A DNA stretch of 64,000 nucleotides from Marinomonas sp. UCMA 3892 (GTDB lineage Bacteria > Pseudomonadota > Gammaproteobacteria > Pseudomonadales > Marinomonadaceae). The position numbers were made by a program, and so were the translations under genes. The notes beneath the pieces are model-generated. The model searched no databases. It saw nothing but the letters and a program-made list of their open reading frames with translations, and had not been told where the DNA came from. The stretch is taken from NCBI RefSeq assembly GCF_012726345.1, contig NZ_PTXN01000012.1, forward strand, positions 62,001-126,000. Reading direction: 5' to 3'. Positions within the stretch are counted from its first letter, which is position 1; each line of letters starts with the position of its first letter. This document shows, in pieces, positions 35,200-47,743 of the stretch.

Positions 35200-36008
35200 G
35201 AAGCCTGCTCTTGGCTTTTCTCAAGCTCAGGGCTTTCGTATTGAACAGCATTATGAGAAAGCATCACGTCATTGACTCGCTTAGTCAGCGTAGTCAGGTA
35301 ATCAGCGATGCTCCAACCAATTTTCTGACCGTGGGAATCGATCTCAATCCCGCTGATCAAATTAGCATCCGTGGCAAATTCAATCACAACACCATCGCCC
35401 AATAAGCCATGTAACGCCTTGGTAATCTGGGTAATTTGTTTTTTAGGCAAATCAAACGCCGTATGCACGATTAATGCTTCGGTCGAATCTTGAAAAGCCG
35501 CTTGCAAATTGGCCTTTTCAGCGTCCGCTAATGCATCTAAACGCTTCACAAAAACATCTGCAATACTGGCTTCCAAACTGGTGCCAGCCATATCACTAAG
35601 CGCTTTACGGACGATGGCAAACACTTCTTCTCGTGCTCGCTGGCTTAGGGAATCTTTCAAGCTCAGTTGTTCGTTTTTAAGCGCCAATTCCAATTTACTG
35701 CGCAGCGCGTCAGACTCTTGTCGAACCGATTCCAACAAACGTGCTCGCTCGGTTTTCGCTTCTTCGCCTACTATGTTCATCTTCGCAGTACGTTGTTGGT
35801 CGAATTCCGTGTTCTTTTGTTGGAATTCCTCGCGCTGCTGATCAGCCTCGGCTCTTTTGCTATCAGCGTCGGCTAGCTCATCAGCAATGCGTTTTTCACG
35901 AGCGTCAATCGTGTTCAAAATAGGACGATACAAGAAGTGTTTCAGCAACCAAACTAGGACCAGAAAATTAATCAGTTGCGCAATGATGGTGAACCAATCG
36001 ATTAGCAT
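35196..36008 (-). CDS. atpF: N-type ATPase extended b subunit (b/delta-like)
   Basis: 270 residues, much longer than a standard b subunit of about 156. An N-terminal helix ([22 protein letters not shown]) is followed by a long coiled coil rich in Arg/Glu/Gln (about 36-150). A C-terminal region ([24 protein letters not shown]) resembles the delta subunit's tail. N-ATPase operons lack a separate delta gene, and this fusion-like b subunit takes its place as the peripheral stalk. Confidence 0.93.
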   Translation of the reverse strand: MLIDWFTIIAQLINFLVLVWLLKHFLYRPILNTIDAREKRIADELADADSKRAEADQQREEFQQKNTEFDQQRTAKMNIVGEEAKTERARLLESVRQESDALRSKLELALKNEQLSLKDSLSQRAREEVFAIVRKALSDMAGTSLEASIADVFVKRLDALADAEKANLQAAFQDSTEALIVHTAFDLPKKQITQITKALHGLLGDGVVIEFATDANLISGIEIDSHGQKIGWSIADYLTTLTKRVNDVMLSHNAVQYESPELEKSQEQAS

Positions 36009-36011
36009 GAT

Positions 36012-36293
36012 TTATTGGCCTGCAGTTTGGGCTATGACATGATTCCAAAAAGGATTAGCAAACAACAAAATCATCGAGACCACAAAACAATAAATCGCGG
36101 TGGATTCGATCATAGCCAAACCCACAAACAGGGTTCGCGTAATCGTCGCAGAGGCATCAGGTTGCTGAGCCAATGACGTTAACGCCGTCGCCACCGCCTT
36201 ACCTTCCCCAAGTGAAGGCCCTAAAACACCGATGGCAATCGTTAGTCCTGCCGTAATGATAGAAACCATTGCAATCATTGTCATGCTGTCCAT
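36012..36293 (-). CDS. atpE: N-type ATPase c subunit (rotor ring)
   Basis: ATG 36293 has GGAG 8 nt upstream; 93 residues, two helices. Helix 1 has LGPSLGEGKAVATAL with a glutamate where many Na+-type rings have Gln. Helix 2 has MIESTAIYCFVVSM with the ion-carrying Glu followed by Ser-Thr and a Tyr five residues after the Glu. The Glu-Ser-Thr...Tyr set is shared with Na+-binding c subunits, but two carboxylates per site are the N-ATPase mark and the coupling ion cannot be settled from sequence. Confidence 0.93.
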   Translation of the reverse strand: MDSMTMIAMVSIITAGLTIAIGVLGPSLGEGKAVATALTSLAQQPDASATITRTLFVGLAMIESTAIYCFVVSMILLFANPFWNHVIAQTAGQ

Positions 36294-36354
36294 AGTTACT
36301 CCGTAAATGTTCATAAGGTTTAATCAAATAAAAAGTTAAAATTAAAGCTCAAAG

Positions 36355-37050
36355 CTAACTTGTCTCAGTGCTTTGGACTTCTGTTTTTGAGGAGCTTGTA
36401 GCCGCTGCGATGTAGACAGTGGCTAGAATGAAAAAGATATAAGCCTGAACAATGCCAGTAAGCAAACCAAGCACTGTCATCACAATCGGAAATAAGAACG
36501 GGGTAATGGTGAGCAGTATCGCGATGATCATCGCGCCACTCATCATGTTACCGAATAGTCGCACAGCCAGTGCTAAGGTCCGCGACACTTCGCTAATAAT
36601 ATTGAACGGCAGCATAATAATAGTCGGCTGAGTATAGGAAGACAGATATCCGCCCAAGCCAGTTTCCTGAATACCAAACAGCGGCACAGCAACTAACACA
36701 CACAGAGCTAACGCCGCCGTAGTGGAAAGCGAACCTGTCGGTGGTTCAAAACCAGGAATAATGGTGCCAAGAGCAGACACGGCGATAAACAAAAATAAGG
36801 TTCCCAGAAAACCGATGTATTTTTGTGGTTGGCTTAAACCTACTTCTTCAATTTGTTTGTTAATGGTGATCACCACCACTTCTAGGGCATTTTGCCAGCG
36901 GGAGCGCTGCAAATTGTTAGATAAGTTTCGAGTGATCAGAATCGATCCAACCACCAGCACTAACATTACCAACCAAGTAAACACAATGGTGGCATTGAGC
37001 TTTAAAAAGCCCAATTGCCAATAAATAATTAGATCTGGTGTCAGGTTCAT
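36355..37050 (-). CDS. atpB: N-type ATPase a subunit
   Basis: A 231-residue membrane stator with five to six helices. The essential arginine lies in LALAVRLFGNMMSGAMI (about residue 165). FLFIAVSALGTIIPGFEPPTGSLSTTAALAL lines the ion path. It forms the half-channels with the c-ring. Ends 61 bp before the c gene; shares one base with the upstream atpR stop. Confidence 0.93.
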   Translation of the reverse strand: MNLTPDLIIYWQLGFLKLNATIVFTWLVMLVLVVGSILITRNLSNNLQRSRWQNALEVVVITINKQIEEVGLSQPQKYIGFLGTLFLFIAVSALGTIIPGFEPPTGSLSTTAALALCVLVAVPLFGIQETGLGGYLSSYTQPTIIMLPFNIISEVSRTLALAVRLFGNMMSGAMIIAILLTITPFLFPIVMTVLGLLTGIVQAYIFFILATVYIAAATSSSKTEVQSTETS

Positions 37051-37403
37051 TAGCGCTCTTCTGTCTGAGAATTTTTTTCTTTAAGCGTGTGAATCGGATT
37101 GATAATGACGGGGTTGTCTTTCAAACGAATCAGCCGCGTCGCGAACAAACGCAAGACCATAAAGCCAAGTAAAGCTAACAATAATTTCTGCCAGTCATTA
37201 CCCAGAAACACATAAAAACTCACCATTACCACGCTAATGCGAAACAGCATACTGAACAAGAATAAAGGTGCGACCACGCGACTAGAACCCAGTCGGCGTA
37301 CTGTCCACCACAACCCAGCAAAATAAAAAACCCCTAATAGCATGCCAACAAACACGGCATAGGCAACGCCACCCCAAAAGTTGTCACCAAAATCAATTAA
37401 CAT
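37050..37403 (-). CDS. atpR: N-ATPase accessory membrane protein AtpR
   Basis: From ATG 37403, 117 residues; three hydrophobic segments (YAVFVGMLLGVFYFAGLWW, VAPLFLFSMLFRISVVMVSFYVFLG, LLLALLGFMVLRLFATR). AtpR is found only in N-type ATPase operons, between atpQ and atpB, and is thought to help c-ring assembly; its mechanism is not known. It overlaps atpQ by 11 bp. Confidence 0.88.
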   Translation of the reverse strand: MLIDFGDNFWGGVAYAVFVGMLLGVFYFAGLWWTVRRLGSSRVVAPLFLFSMLFRISVVMVSFYVFLGNDWQKLLLALLGFMVLRLFATRLIRLKDNPVIINPIHTLKEKNSQTEER

Positions 37404-37781
37404 TATCGTTGTCCTCAGGTTGGTGAATGTCTTTGTCTTCTTTTTGCACCCAATGCCAAGCATTGAAGCAGCCCAAACACAGGCCAACGACTAGCAAGGC
37501 CAGCGTCCATGAACGATCACTTGGGTAAGCACTATCCAACCAAATACCCAGCGCCGCACCAAGCACAGTAGGAATAGCAATCGACCAGCCAACCAATCCC
37601 ATCATCCCTAAGCCAGACCAGACAGTTCTAGTCACGTGTCGCTGAGCTTTTAGCTTGCGAGCGGCGACTGAGCCAACTTGCTTGCTGTAGTTGTTTGTCG
37701 GTTTGTGATCTAGAGAGCGATTTAGATTGTGATCTAGATTACGGTTTGATTTAGTCGCGTTTTTGTCTTCATCATCGTCTT

Positions 37782-37785
<4 letters not shown>
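37393..37785 (-). CDS. atpQ: N-ATPase accessory protein AtpQ (AtpI/AtpZ-like)
   Basis: 130 residues: a polar, Asn/Asp/Lys-rich N-terminus (DDDEDKNATKSNRNLDHN), then two helices (MGLVGWSIAIPTVLGAALGIWLD; WTLALLVVGLCLGCFNAWHWV). This is the AtpI/gene-1-like small membrane protein of N-ATPase clusters. It overlaps the atpC stop by 4 bp. Confidence 0.85.
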
Positions 37786-39663
<1,878 letters not shown>

Positions 39664-39719
39664 CTAAAAATGGAGACAGAGAAATGCCAACACAGTGTAA
39701 TAAAAAAGCCCTTGTTCAC

Positions 39720-39737
39720 TCTGTGCACTAGCGAACA
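39720..39737 (+). repeat. Dispersed 18-bp motif, copy C
   Basis: TCTGTGCACTAGCGAACA, one mismatch to copy B. Lies between transaldolase and the N-ATPase beta gene, about 78 bp upstream of the atpD start on the opposite strand. Confidence 0.45.
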
Positions 39738-39830
39738 TATACGCCTTTTAGCCCACCTTATTTAGCACATCACTGATAGCAAGCTGGTCGAGCATTAACT
39801 GTTTCACTTTGGCTGACTCCTAAAAAATCG

Positions 39831-41024
39831 TTAAAAAGGCGCTTCGTCGTTTTCTGAGTCGCTATTTTTAGACGAACTGTTTTTTGACGTACTGGTTTTT
39901 ACTTGCTGACTTTTTTGCTCTATGACTGCCAATAAATCGTTCCAAGACTGAGTAAAAGCGTCCGCGTCCTCTTGTTGGAGCTGATCAGCCAGTGCGCCAA
40001 CATCAATGCCTTCTATGGCGAATTCCAACAGCTTGCTTTCAGCATCAACACCATCAATCGACATCACGCTAGACAAAGCTCCGTCTTTCGAGAAGCTTAG
40101 TAATGTCTTTTCTGGAATCGTATTAATGGTGTGTGGCGCAGCAAGCGCTGAGACGTAATAAGAGTCAGAAATAGTCAGATCTTTGCTTCCCGTGCTGGCC
40201 CAAAGTAAGCGTTGTGAGTGGGCGCCAGCCGCCTTTAGCGATTGCCAATGTGGCTCGGCCAGTAGCTCGCAGTAATCTTTGTAAGCTTGTTGGGCAATGG
40301 CGGTACCAAGATGATTACGTAAGTCAGAAGACACTCGGTCATTGACGGCAACATCCCAACGACTGATAAACAACGAAGCGACTGAGCCGACTTTCGGATC
40401 AAGTCCTTTTGCAATTCGTCGTTCGATACCGCGCATGTAAGCTTCCGCCGCGGCGACATATTGCTCGCTGGAAAACAACAAGGTCACGTTAACGGGAACA
40501 CCAGCAAAAATCGTTTCTTCGATGGCCGCTAAGCCTGCTGGTGTACCGGGAATTTTAATAAACAAATTGGGGCGTTTAGCGCGTTTATGCAGATCCACCG
40601 CCGCCGCAACGGTGCCAGCGGTATTGTTCGCCAAGAGTGGAGAGACTTCTAACGAGACCCAACCATCCATACCATCAGTATTGTCGAAGATAGGACGCAA
40701 TACATCCGCTGCACGGGTTAAATCTTCTAGCGCCAGTTCGAAAAATAGCGCTTCACCCGATAAACCGTTTGCGGCTTTTTCGGCGATGGCTTGGTTGTAG
40801 TTATCACCGTCCTTTATTGCTTTGTCGAAAATGGTCGGATTCGACGTCAGCCCCGTCACATTCAGATGATCAATATAGTGCTGTAAGGTGCCGCTGTTGA
40901 GCAGCTCACGAGTAATATTATCGAGCCAGATACTTTGACCTAGCATATGCAATTGATTGGTTGTGTTCATTCCTTCAAATGGATTGCTGCCTTCAAATGG
41001 ATCGCTGTCTTTTATAACATTCAT
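39831..41024 (-). CDS. tal: Transaldolase (long form)
   Basis: A 397-residue TIM-barrel transaldolase of the Tal-like subfamily that is longer than TalB. SIWLDNITRELL at the N-terminus, TGLTSNPTIFDKAI near 55-70, and NLFIKIPGTPAGLAAIEE with the Schiff-base lysine near 150. PVNVTLLFSSEQY follows. A Ser/Lys/Asn tail (TSTSKNSSSKNSDSEN) is low-complexity. Transfers dihydroxyacetone units between sugar phosphates. Its ATG overlaps the stop of the HAD gene, in one operon with aldolase and phosphoketolase. Confidence 0.9.
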   Translation of the reverse strand: MNVIKDSDPFEGSNPFEGMNTTNQLHMLGQSIWLDNITRELLNSGTLQHYIDHLNVTGLTSNPTIFDKAIKDGDNYNQAIAEKAANGLSGEALFFELALEDLTRAADVLRPIFDNTDGMDGWVSLEVSPLLANNTAGTVAAAVDLHKRAKRPNLFIKIPGTPAGLAAIEETIFAGVPVNVTLLFSSEQYVAAAEAYMRGIERRIAKGLDPKVGSVASLFISRWDVAVNDRVSSDLRNHLGTAIAQQAYKDYCELLAEPHWQSLKAAGAHSQRLLWASTGSKDLTISDSYYVSALAAPHTINTIPEKTLLSFSKDGALSSVMSIDGVDAESKLLEFAIEGIDVGALADQLQQEDADAFTQSWNDLLAVIEQKSQQVKTSTSKNSSSKNSDSENDEAPF

Positions 41025-41737
41025 AGTGCCTCCGATGGCGCAGAACGCGCTTTCACAGCGTCAAGACCAATGCAAAAATCGTAATGGATCAGCTCGCCGA
41101 TGTGTTCAATGGTGACATCGGCCGCTGGATAAGGATGTGTCTTTTCTGGATCGTGGGCGTAATGACCTTGTCTTGGAAAAACGGTAGTAAGGCGGCTTCC
41201 CCAAGCTTGTTTCATAGCGGTCAGAATACGCAATTTATCGTCCACCATGACATAACGCTTGGCGGGATAATGTTGCTCGACCGCATCGAGCATGGTTTCT
41301 TTGTGGATATAAATCAGCACCTGACCATGCACTGCTTCCCATAAGCCTGAACGCTTAATTTTGCGTGGCTGCAGGACGGCTTCGCCATCAGTCAAAATGA
41401 CGGTTTTGCCTAAGGTTTGCAGATGTTTAATGAGTGCCAATGCATCGGCATAAAGCCGATCCACAAAGGGATATTCAAGAAAAAACTCAGCGATTAAGAG
41501 CCCACGAACATCATCAAGATGTTCAAGGCGATACTGTTGTAGCGCGCCTAGATAATCCACATAACCACGCTCTGTGCGTAATGTTTCGAATATCACCCAA
41601 TAACGAGCGCTGTTTTCCACGCCAATTTCACGAATTAAAAACGCCCTCAACTCCACTAAAATGCGGTCGTTGTCGAGCAAGGTGTTATCAACATCCAGCA
41701 GAAAAACAATCTCGTCTGTTGCTCTACTATTCACCAT
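41021..41737 (-). CDS. HAD-family phosphatase
   Basis: 238 residues. Motif I is FLLDVDNTLLDNDR (about 12-25), motif II VILTDGEA, and motif III/IV YVMVDDKLRILTAM near 165, where the Asp pair binds Mg2+. A helical cap sits at about 25-100. Substrate unknown; as part of the phosphoketolase operon it may dephosphorylate a sugar phosphate or a side product. It overlaps aldolase by one base and transaldolase by four. Confidence 0.82.
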   Translation of the reverse strand: MVNSRATDEIVFLLDVDNTLLDNDRILVELRAFLIREIGVENSARYWVIFETLRTERGYVDYLGALQQYRLEHLDDVRGLLIAEFFLEYPFVDRLYADALALIKHLQTLGKTVILTDGEAVLQPRKIKRSGLWEAVHGQVLIYIHKETMLDAVEQHYPAKRYVMVDDKLRILTAMKQAWGSRLTTVFPRQGHYAHDPEKTHPYPAADVTIEHIGELIHYDFCIGLDAVKARSAPSEAL

Positions 41738-42816
41738 TAGTTGGCCGCAACGGAATATTCGCCACGGCGCGCTGCTTTGTCGTTGGCCGCGCCTTGAAGT
41801 AAGACTTTTTGAGCCGCTTCAATATTGTCATCTTGTCCGAGCCAAACTTCTAACGCGGGCAGTTCAATCGCCCGAGAGAATGAAAACGTCAGCGCCCATG
41901 GCAAGCGAGATCTGTATCGGCTATTCATGGCATTTAAACGCGCCGAAGCCAGTTCTGGTGTTTGTCCGCCGGATAAAAAAGCAATACCCGGCACCGCCGC
42001 AGGGACAGTACGCAACAAGCAATGTACTGTCATATCAGCGACGGTTTCGACACTTTCCTGTATTGCACAACATAATCCGGGCAACACCATGCTGGGTTTT
42101 AACAACAAGCCTTCTAGCAACACGCCTTGCTCATTTAAGTGTTGGAAAACCGCCTGTAAGACCGCTTCTGTCACTTGCGCACATTGTTGCAAGGTATGGC
42201 TGCCATTCATCATCACTTCAGGCTCGACAATAGGAACCAGCCCAGCTTCTTGGCACAAAGCCGCATAACGTGCGAGAGCATGAGCATTGGCTTCAATACA
42301 AGCTTTAGATGGCGTGACTCTATCAATCACCCTTGTTTGAATAGCGTCGACATCAATGCTGAATACCGCCCGCCATTTTGCGAAGCGCGCGCCCATCAGG
42401 GCATAAGCCTCCAGCCGTTCACGCAAACCGTCTAAGCCTTCGGTGACTTTTTCGCCCGGATGCCCCGCCATATCGACAGCACCGGCATCGACCTTGATGC
42501 CGGGAATAATGCCGGCATCCATCAGTACATTTATGAACGGCGTACCATCTTGAGTGTGTTGGTGAATGGTTTCGTCAAACAAAATAACACCACTCACGCT
42601 ATCGCTTAATCTTGGTGTGGTGACGATCAACTCTCGGTAAGCCCGTCGCATGTCTAAGCTTTGTGCGATACCCAATTTGGCAAAGCGGCGATTGCACGTC
42701 GCCACACTTTCGTCCATTGCGAGCAGGCCTTTATCATCGGCCATCAAGCGCTTAGCCGTTTCTATTAAGTGACCTGTAGAGCCGATTGCTTGGCTTGATG
42801 AGCTCGAATCATTCAT
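41737..42816 (-). CDS. Class I fructose-bisphosphate aldolase
   Basis: ATG 42816 (GGAG 10 nt upstream) gives 359 residues. A plant/animal-like class I aldolase: [42 protein letters not shown] and [14 protein letters not shown] with the Schiff-base lysine. [19 protein letters not shown] closes the barrel. Cleaves fructose 1,6-bisphosphate; here it feeds or drains the phosphoketolase shunt. Overlaps the phosphoketolase stop by 8 bp. Confidence 0.92.
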   Translation of the reverse strand: MNDSSSSSQAIGSTGHLIETAKRLMADDKGLLAMDESVATCNRRFAKLGIAQSLDMRRAYRELIVTTPRLSDSVSGVILFDETIHQHTQDGTPFINVLMDAGIIPGIKVDAGAVDMAGHPGEKVTEGLDGLRERLEAYALMGARFAKWRAVFSIDVDAIQTRVIDRVTPSKACIEANAHALARYAALCQEAGLVPIVEPEVMMNGSHTLQQCAQVTEAVLQAVFQHLNEQGVLLEGLLLKPSMVLPGLCCAIQESVETVADMTVHCLLRTVPAAVPGIAFLSGGQTPELASARLNAMNSRYRSRLPWALTFSFSRAIELPALEVWLGQDDNIEAAQKVLLQGAANDKAARRGEYSVAAN

Positions 42817-45202
42817 CCTTATTACTCCATTTCCAATCGCGAATTTCCGGCATATCGACACCGTATTCATTGATGTACTGACGATGCTCTATCAGTTTTT
42901 CGCCTAACATGTGTTTTAACTCGACGCCTTTCACGCCGGTTTGCGGTAGTCGGTCAATCACATCCATTACAAGGTGAAAGCGATCCATGTCATTCAATAC
43001 GGTCATGTCAAAGGCCGTAGTGATTGTGCCTTCTTCTTTGTAACCGCGAACATGGATATTGCGATGATTGGTACGGCGATAAGTTAATTTATGAATGAGC
43101 GATGGATAAGCATGAAAGGCAAAAATCACCGGTTTATTTTCGGTAAACAAAAGATCAAACTCGGCATCATTCAAACCATGTGGATGCTCGGTTTGAGGCT
43201 GCAGCTTCATTAAATCCACTACGTTCACCACACGAATATTCAACGTGGGTAAATGCTTTCGCAAAATAGATACAGCCGCTAAGGTTTCTAGCGTTGGTAC
43301 ATCGCCACAACAAGCCATCACCACGTCCGTTTGGTCATGTTGATTTAAACCTGTGTCGTTGCTCGCCCAATCCCAAATGCCAATGCCTGCCGCACAATGT
43401 TTCGCTGCGGCGTCCATGTCCAACCATTGCGGTGCTGGATGCTTTCCGGCAACAACCACATTGACGTAATGCTTGCTGCGCAAACAATGATCCATCACCG
43501 AAAGCAAACAGTTGGCATCTGGTGGCAAATAGACTCGGACTATGTCGGCTTTTTTATTCACCACATGATCGATAAAACCCGGATCTTGATGAGTAAAGCC
43601 ATTGTGATCCTGACGCCAAACATGAGACGCCAATAGATAATTCAACGAGGCGATCTTAGGCCGCCAAGACAAAACAGCGGTGACTTTTAGCCATTTCGCG
43701 TGCTGGTTAAACATGGAATCAACGATATGAATAAAGGCTTCGTAACAATTAAATAAGCCGTGTCGGCCTGTGAGCAAATAGCCTTCTAGCCAGCCCTGAC
43801 ACTGGTGTTCGCTAAGCATTTCCATCACGCGACCATTGGGCGCTAGGTATTCGTCATTGATTTTTGTGGTCGCTTCCCATTGTCGATTAGTGGTTTCGAA
43901 CACCGCCTCAAGCCCATTAGAAATGGTTTCATCTGCGCCAAATACTCGAAAGTTCTCTTGGTTAAGCTTAACCACATCTCGCACAAATGGCCCGAGCACA
44001 TGGGTATCGCCAACGCCGCGCACGCCGTGTTTCGGCACCGTACAAGCGTAGTCACGAAAATCTGGCATTTGTAAGGGTTTCAGTAGCAAACCACCGTTGG
44101 CATGAGGGTTCGCCCCCATGCGTCGCTCGCCTTTTGGCGCCAGTTCGACTAGCTCTGGTAACAAGCGGCCGTTGCTATCGAATAATTCTTGAGGGCGGTA
44201 ACTGCGTAACCATTCTTCTATCAATGGCAAATGTTCTGGTTTCGACTCTGGATTAGAGATTGGCACTTGATGGGCATGAAAAGTGCCTTCGATCTGTACG
44301 CCATCAACTATTTTAGGGCCTGTCCAACCTTTCGGAGATTTTAGAATAATCATCGGCCAACGTGGACGCTCAAAGACACCATTGTCTTGGGCATTTAATT
44401 TAATCGCTTTAATTTCTCGAACGGCTTTGTCGAGCGCCGTCGCCATGGCTTGATGCATGTAGTTAGGATCACTGCCTTCGACAAAAATTGGATGCCAACC
44501 ATAACCACGAAATAGCTGCTCTAGCTCTTGGTGACTGATTCGAGCCAGAACAGTTGGATTCGCGATCTTGTAGCCATTCAAATGCAAAATGGGCAAAACC
44601 ACACCATCGGTATTAGGATTTAGAAACTTATTAGAATGCCAAGCGGTCGCCAAAGGCCCTGTTTCAGCTTCGCCATCACCCACCACACAGGCGGCGATTA
44701 ATTCTGGATTATCAAATACCGCACCAAAGGCGTGACTCAATGAATAACCCAATTCTCCACCTTCATGGATGGAACCGGGACATTCGGGTGACGCATGGCT
44801 AGGAATGCCACCGGGAAAAGAAAACTGTTTGAACAGCTTTTGTAGGCCGACTGTGTCTTGACTTATATCAGGATAAATCTCGCTGTAACTGCCTTCCAAA
44901 TACGTATTTGCCACCACGGCAGGACCACCATGACCGGGGCCAGAGATATAAATCATGCTTAAATCGTATTGTTTAATAATGCGATTCAAATGCACGTAGA
45001 TAAAATTCTGTCCGGGCGTCGTGCCCCAGTGGCCTAGCAAGATTCGTTTTATATCAGCCAAAACCAAGGGCCGAGTCAACAGCGGGTTGTCATGAAGATA
45101 AATTTGACCAACCGACAAGTAATTACTCGCTCGCCAGTATCGATCCAGTAAGCTTAATTGATCCGGAGCTAGCGTTGCGGTTTGCATCGTCGTTTTTGGC
45201 AC
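42809..45202 (-). CDS. xfp: Xylulose-5-phosphate/fructose-6-phosphate phosphoketolase
   Basis: GTG 45202 (GGGAG 9-10 nt upstream) is the likely start, giving 797 residues; ATG 45187 is an alternative. The thiamine diphosphate enzyme has [20 protein letters not shown] (about 90-110), [40 protein letters not shown] and KSPKGWTGP. The C-terminal half includes [11 protein letters not shown]. It splits xylulose 5-phosphate or fructose 6-phosphate to acetyl phosphate plus a shorter sugar phosphate, giving ATP if an acetate kinase is present (none in this window). First enzyme gene of the operon. Confidence 0.95.
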   Translation of the reverse strand: MPKTTMQTATLAPDQLSLLDRYWRASNYLSVGQIYLHDNPLLTRPLVLADIKRILLGHWGTTPGQNFIYVHLNRIIKQYDLSMIYISGPGHGGPAVVANTYLEGSYSEIYPDISQDTVGLQKLFKQFSFPGGIPSHASPECPGSIHEGGELGYSLSHAFGAVFDNPELIAACVVGDGEAETGPLATAWHSNKFLNPNTDGVVLPILHLNGYKIANPTVLARISHQELEQLFRGYGWHPIFVEGSDPNYMHQAMATALDKAVREIKAIKLNAQDNGVFERPRWPMIILKSPKGWTGPKIVDGVQIEGTFHAHQVPISNPESKPEHLPLIEEWLRSYRPQELFDSNGRLLPELVELAPKGERRMGANPHANGGLLLKPLQMPDFRDYACTVPKHGVRGVGDTHVLGPFVRDVVKLNQENFRVFGADETISNGLEAVFETTNRQWEATTKINDEYLAPNGRVMEMLSEHQCQGWLEGYLLTGRHGLFNCYEAFIHIVDSMFNQHAKWLKVTAVLSWRPKIASLNYLLASHVWRQDHNGFTHQDPGFIDHVVNKKADIVRVYLPPDANCLLSVMDHCLRSKHYVNVVVAGKHPAPQWLDMDAAAKHCAAGIGIWDWASNDTGLNQHDQTDVVMACCGDVPTLETLAAVSILRKHLPTLNIRVVNVVDLMKLQPQTEHPHGLNDAEFDLLFTENKPVIFAFHAYPSLIHKLTYRRTNHRNIHVRGYKEEGTITTAFDMTVLNDMDRFHLVMDVIDRLPQTGVKGVELKHMLGEKLIEHRQYINEYGVDMPEIRDWKWSNKDE

Positions 45203-45218
45203 AGTGAGATGCTCCCTA

Positions 45219-45455
45219 TTATTTGCTGGCGATTTCTTTCTTGATGCGAGAAAACTCTGCTTGTTCGATATCACCGCGAGCATAACGCTCGTTCAATATA
45301 TCCAGCGCCGTTTTTTGAGTTTGTGCAAAGTAACGTCGATTAGATCGATAGCTGTAACCCCAATGCCCGAAACTAGAAATCAGCAAAAACCAAAAACCAA
45401 TCCACAGCACCCAGCCCCAACCGTTCCAATATTCGTTATACATATCAATCTCCAT
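45219..45455 (-). CDS. SHOCT-domain small membrane protein
   Basis: 78 residues: one Trp-rich membrane helix ([21 protein letters not shown], about 13-33) and a C-terminal SHOCT motif ([26 protein letters not shown], about 50-75). SHOCT domains are small oligomerisation modules. It is immediately upstream of phosphoketolase (16 bp) and is probably the first gene of that operon. Role unknown. Confidence 0.8.
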   Translation of the reverse strand: MEIDMYNEYWNGWGWVLWIGFWFLLISSFGHWGYSYRSNRRYFAQTQKTALDILNERYARGDIEQAEFSRIKKEIASK

Positions 45456-45528
45456 GTCAAAACGTCGAAAGCCAGATGACTTTCAAACAAACTCGATAGC
45501 TCACTCTATAACGATAGGAAGACGAGAT

Positions 45529-45546
45529 TCTGTGCGGTAACGAACG
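45529..45546 (+). repeat. Dispersed 18-bp motif, copy D
   Basis: TCTGTGCGGTAACGAACG, the most diverged copy with three mismatches to copy B, located between the phosphoketolase operon and endonuclease I. Confidence 0.35.
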
Positions 45547-45710
45547 TTTAAAAATTCATCATCAAATATAGAAGAAAAAGCTCATTTAATATGGTCAAGA
45601 TCAAGCCTTTACGCAGAACACACATTTGCTAACAAATCCTTTCAAATCCCCAGAATCTAAACACCCTGCACTTCCTTACAATGCTCGCATTATCCAAATG
45701 AGGTCTTGTT

Positions 45711-46568
45711 ATGTGGCGCAAAGCGTTTGTTTTTCTTATGTTTTTTTCGGCATATGCGTCGGCGGGTTATTACGATGACACACAAGGGTTAACAGGCGAT
45801 GCGCTCAAAGCAAAACTGCACAGCATCATTGATGGTCAAAAACCTCTGAAGTACACACAAAGTGGAAATACCGATTGGTACGACGGTAAGAATATCGACG
45901 TGTGGGAAGCACTGGTTTACACCGATTCCGCCTGCCCAGATGACAAACCCAAATGCGGCCTAGTGCAAATGCTTTACCTAGATGACGTGAGAAACATCAA
46001 CCAAGCAAACCGAGGCAAAAGCAAAGACGATGCGTGGGACAGAGAACACGTTTGGCCAAAATCCCGCGGCTTTGCCAAACAAAGCCAAGACGGCTACACA
46101 GACCTTCATCACCTGCGCCCTGCTGACCGCAACCTAAACGGCGCGCACAGCAACTATGGCTATGGCATGGGCGGCGAAGCGATTTACGATGAGCTAGCTA
46201 ACGGCAGCAAAGTATTGTCTGGCGCCTACCTAGATAAAAACAAAGAATCCTTCGAACCAACTGACCACGCCAAGGGCCAAATCGCCCGTATGGTCTTCTA
46301 CATGGCTGCTCGATACGAAGCTGGCGACGACGCATCACCAGAAAACATGCCCGACTTAATTATAACCAAAGGCAATGACAAACAAAGCGGCCAACCCAGC
46401 ATCGGCGACCTTTGTACACTCGTAGCGTGGAACGACAAATTCCCCGTCACCGCCTTTGAAAAACGCCGTAACGACCGAGTACAACAACTACAAGGAAATC
46501 GAAATCCGTTTATCGATCATCCAGAGTTTGTGGATGGAATATGGGGGAAAGAGTGCTCAACGAAATAG
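45711..46568 (+). CDS. endA: Endonuclease I (EndA/Dns family), secreted
   Basis: 285 residues with a signal peptide ending near residue 18 (FFSAYASAG). The beta-beta-alpha metal nuclease core has DREHVWPKSRGF (catalytic His, about 110) and HHLRPADRNLNGAHSNYGYG (Mg2+ site Asn). Paired cysteines (CPDDKPKCG, CTLVAW...KECS) indicate a disulfide-bonded periplasmic or extracellular enzyme. It degrades DNA and RNA non-specifically, for nutrient recovery or biofilm turnover. Confidence 0.93.
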   Translation: MWRKAFVFLMFFSAYASAGYYDDTQGLTGDALKAKLHSIIDGQKPLKYTQSGNTDWYDGKNIDVWEALVYTDSACPDDKPKCGLVQMLYLDDVRNINQANRGKSKDDAWDREHVWPKSRGFAKQSQDGYTDLHHLRPADRNLNGAHSNYGYGMGGEAIYDELANGSKVLSGAYLDKNKESFEPTDHAKGQIARMVFYMAARYEAGDDASPENMPDLIITKGNDKQSGQPSIGDLCTLVAWNDKFPVTAFEKRRNDRVQQLQGNRNPFIDHPEFVDGIWGKECSTK

Positions 46569-46693
46569 CTTTGTACAAATAAAACGAAGGGCTAAATCAG
46601 AGTTTCACCGGCGCTCATAGAAAAAGCCCAACCGACGTTCTAGACAAAGATCAGGTAAAACAGACGAAATTTGTTTACATTCGTGGCGATTCG

Positions 46694-47605
46694 TCAAATA
46701 TTAGACTCAGCCCCTTTTCGTAATACTTCGATATGTCGCTTTGGCGATTGCCCAAAGAGGCGAGCATATTCGCGGCTGAAATGAGAAGGACTTTCGTAAC
46801 CTACTTTGAATGCTGCACTTGAAGCATCAAGACTGTCATTTAGCATCAAGCGCTTCGCTTCGTTCAGGCGTAACCATTTCTGATACTGCAAAGGACTCAT
46901 CGCTGTGTGTTCACGAAAATGATGGTACAAAGTGGTGCTACTCATTTGAACATAAGCAGCCAACTCTTCAATCTGAAAGGATTTTGCATAATGTGTTCTA
47001 AGCCAAGTGACGGCTCGTGAAATTCTGTGGGCCTGACTACCTGTCGAGGCAATCTGCCAAAGCCGACCCGCTAGATCACTATTCAACAGTCGATAATGAA
47101 TCTCTCTCACAATGAGAGGAGATAACGTGGCTATGGCATCAGGCTCATCAAGTAAAGCCAATAAACGAGTAAAAGGCTCCAATAACGATGAAGTAACCGT
47201 TCCTATTGCCGAGCTTCCACTAATAGAACCTTCATAAGGAGGAGGCATACCATTTTGCGCAATAATATCTGCCATAAGTAGCATATCTAGCTTGAGCATT
47301 AGCCCTAAGCAAGGAAGATCTGGACTGGCATCGAGCACTTGTGAACTTGCAGGCAAATCGAGTGAGTTCAATAAAAAATGCTGAGTGTCATAAATGAAGT
47401 TTTGCTCCCCGACCAACAACTGCTTAGTGCCTTGAACGACAAAAAGAACACTTGCTTCAATCGTGCAAGGACAAGGTTCCGTTATTACTTCTCGGCGAAA
47501 AAAAGATAGGTTTTCGATTAACGTAGCGCAATCTTCCTGCCCTATTGTTTTTTCTTCGATAGCCTTAGCCAAGTCTTTTTGTATGCTGCTGATATCTCTA
47601 TTCAT
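46694..47605 (-). CDS. AraC-family regulator (AraC_N type)
   Basis: ATG 47605 gives 303 residues; the upstream extension to 47656 lacks a ribosome site. An AraC_N effector domain (about 25-175, with EPCPCTIEASVLFVVQGTKQLLVG) and two helix-turn-helix motifs (FQIEELAAYVQMSSTTLYHHF; ASSAAFKVGYESPSHFSREYARLFG, about 220-290). This subtype often sits divergently from an oxidoreductase or hydrolase and activates it. Repeats at 47713-47743 in the divergent region are its likely sites. Confidence 0.9.
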   Translation of the reverse strand: MNRDISSIQKDLAKAIEEKTIGQEDCATLIENLSFFRREVITEPCPCTIEASVLFVVQGTKQLLVGEQNFIYDTQHFLLNSLDLPASSQVLDASPDLPCLGLMLKLDMLLMADIIAQNGMPPPYEGSISGSSAIGTVTSSLLEPFTRLLALLDEPDAIATLSPLIVREIHYRLLNSDLAGRLWQIASTGSQAHRISRAVTWLRTHYAKSFQIEELAAYVQMSSTTLYHHFREHTAMSPLQYQKWLRLNEAKRLMLNDSLDASSAAFKVGYESPSHFSREYARLFGQSPKRHIEVLRKGAESNI

Positions 47606-47712
47606 GTATTTACTTCTAGTCTTTTGAGTGCGTTGAGTCGCATTGAATATCTTCAAAATATGATCTTTCCATAATAATTAGTGCACTACCCTAGGTCACG
47701 TGAAATTCTGCC

Positions 47713-47743
47713 ATTCAGGAGTATCAGGCAAGAATCAGGCAGG
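47713..47743. promoter_or_regulatory. Three spaced repeats, candidate AraC-type operator
   Basis: ATTCAGGAGT (47713), ATCAGGCAAG (47723) and ATCAGGCAGG (47734) follow one another at 10-11 bp, one helical turn, on one face of the DNA. A palindrome GCAGGATCCTGC overlaps the end (47739-47750). The spacing fits an AraC-family dimer, and the position between the regulator and the hydrolase fits divergent control. Confidence 0.6.
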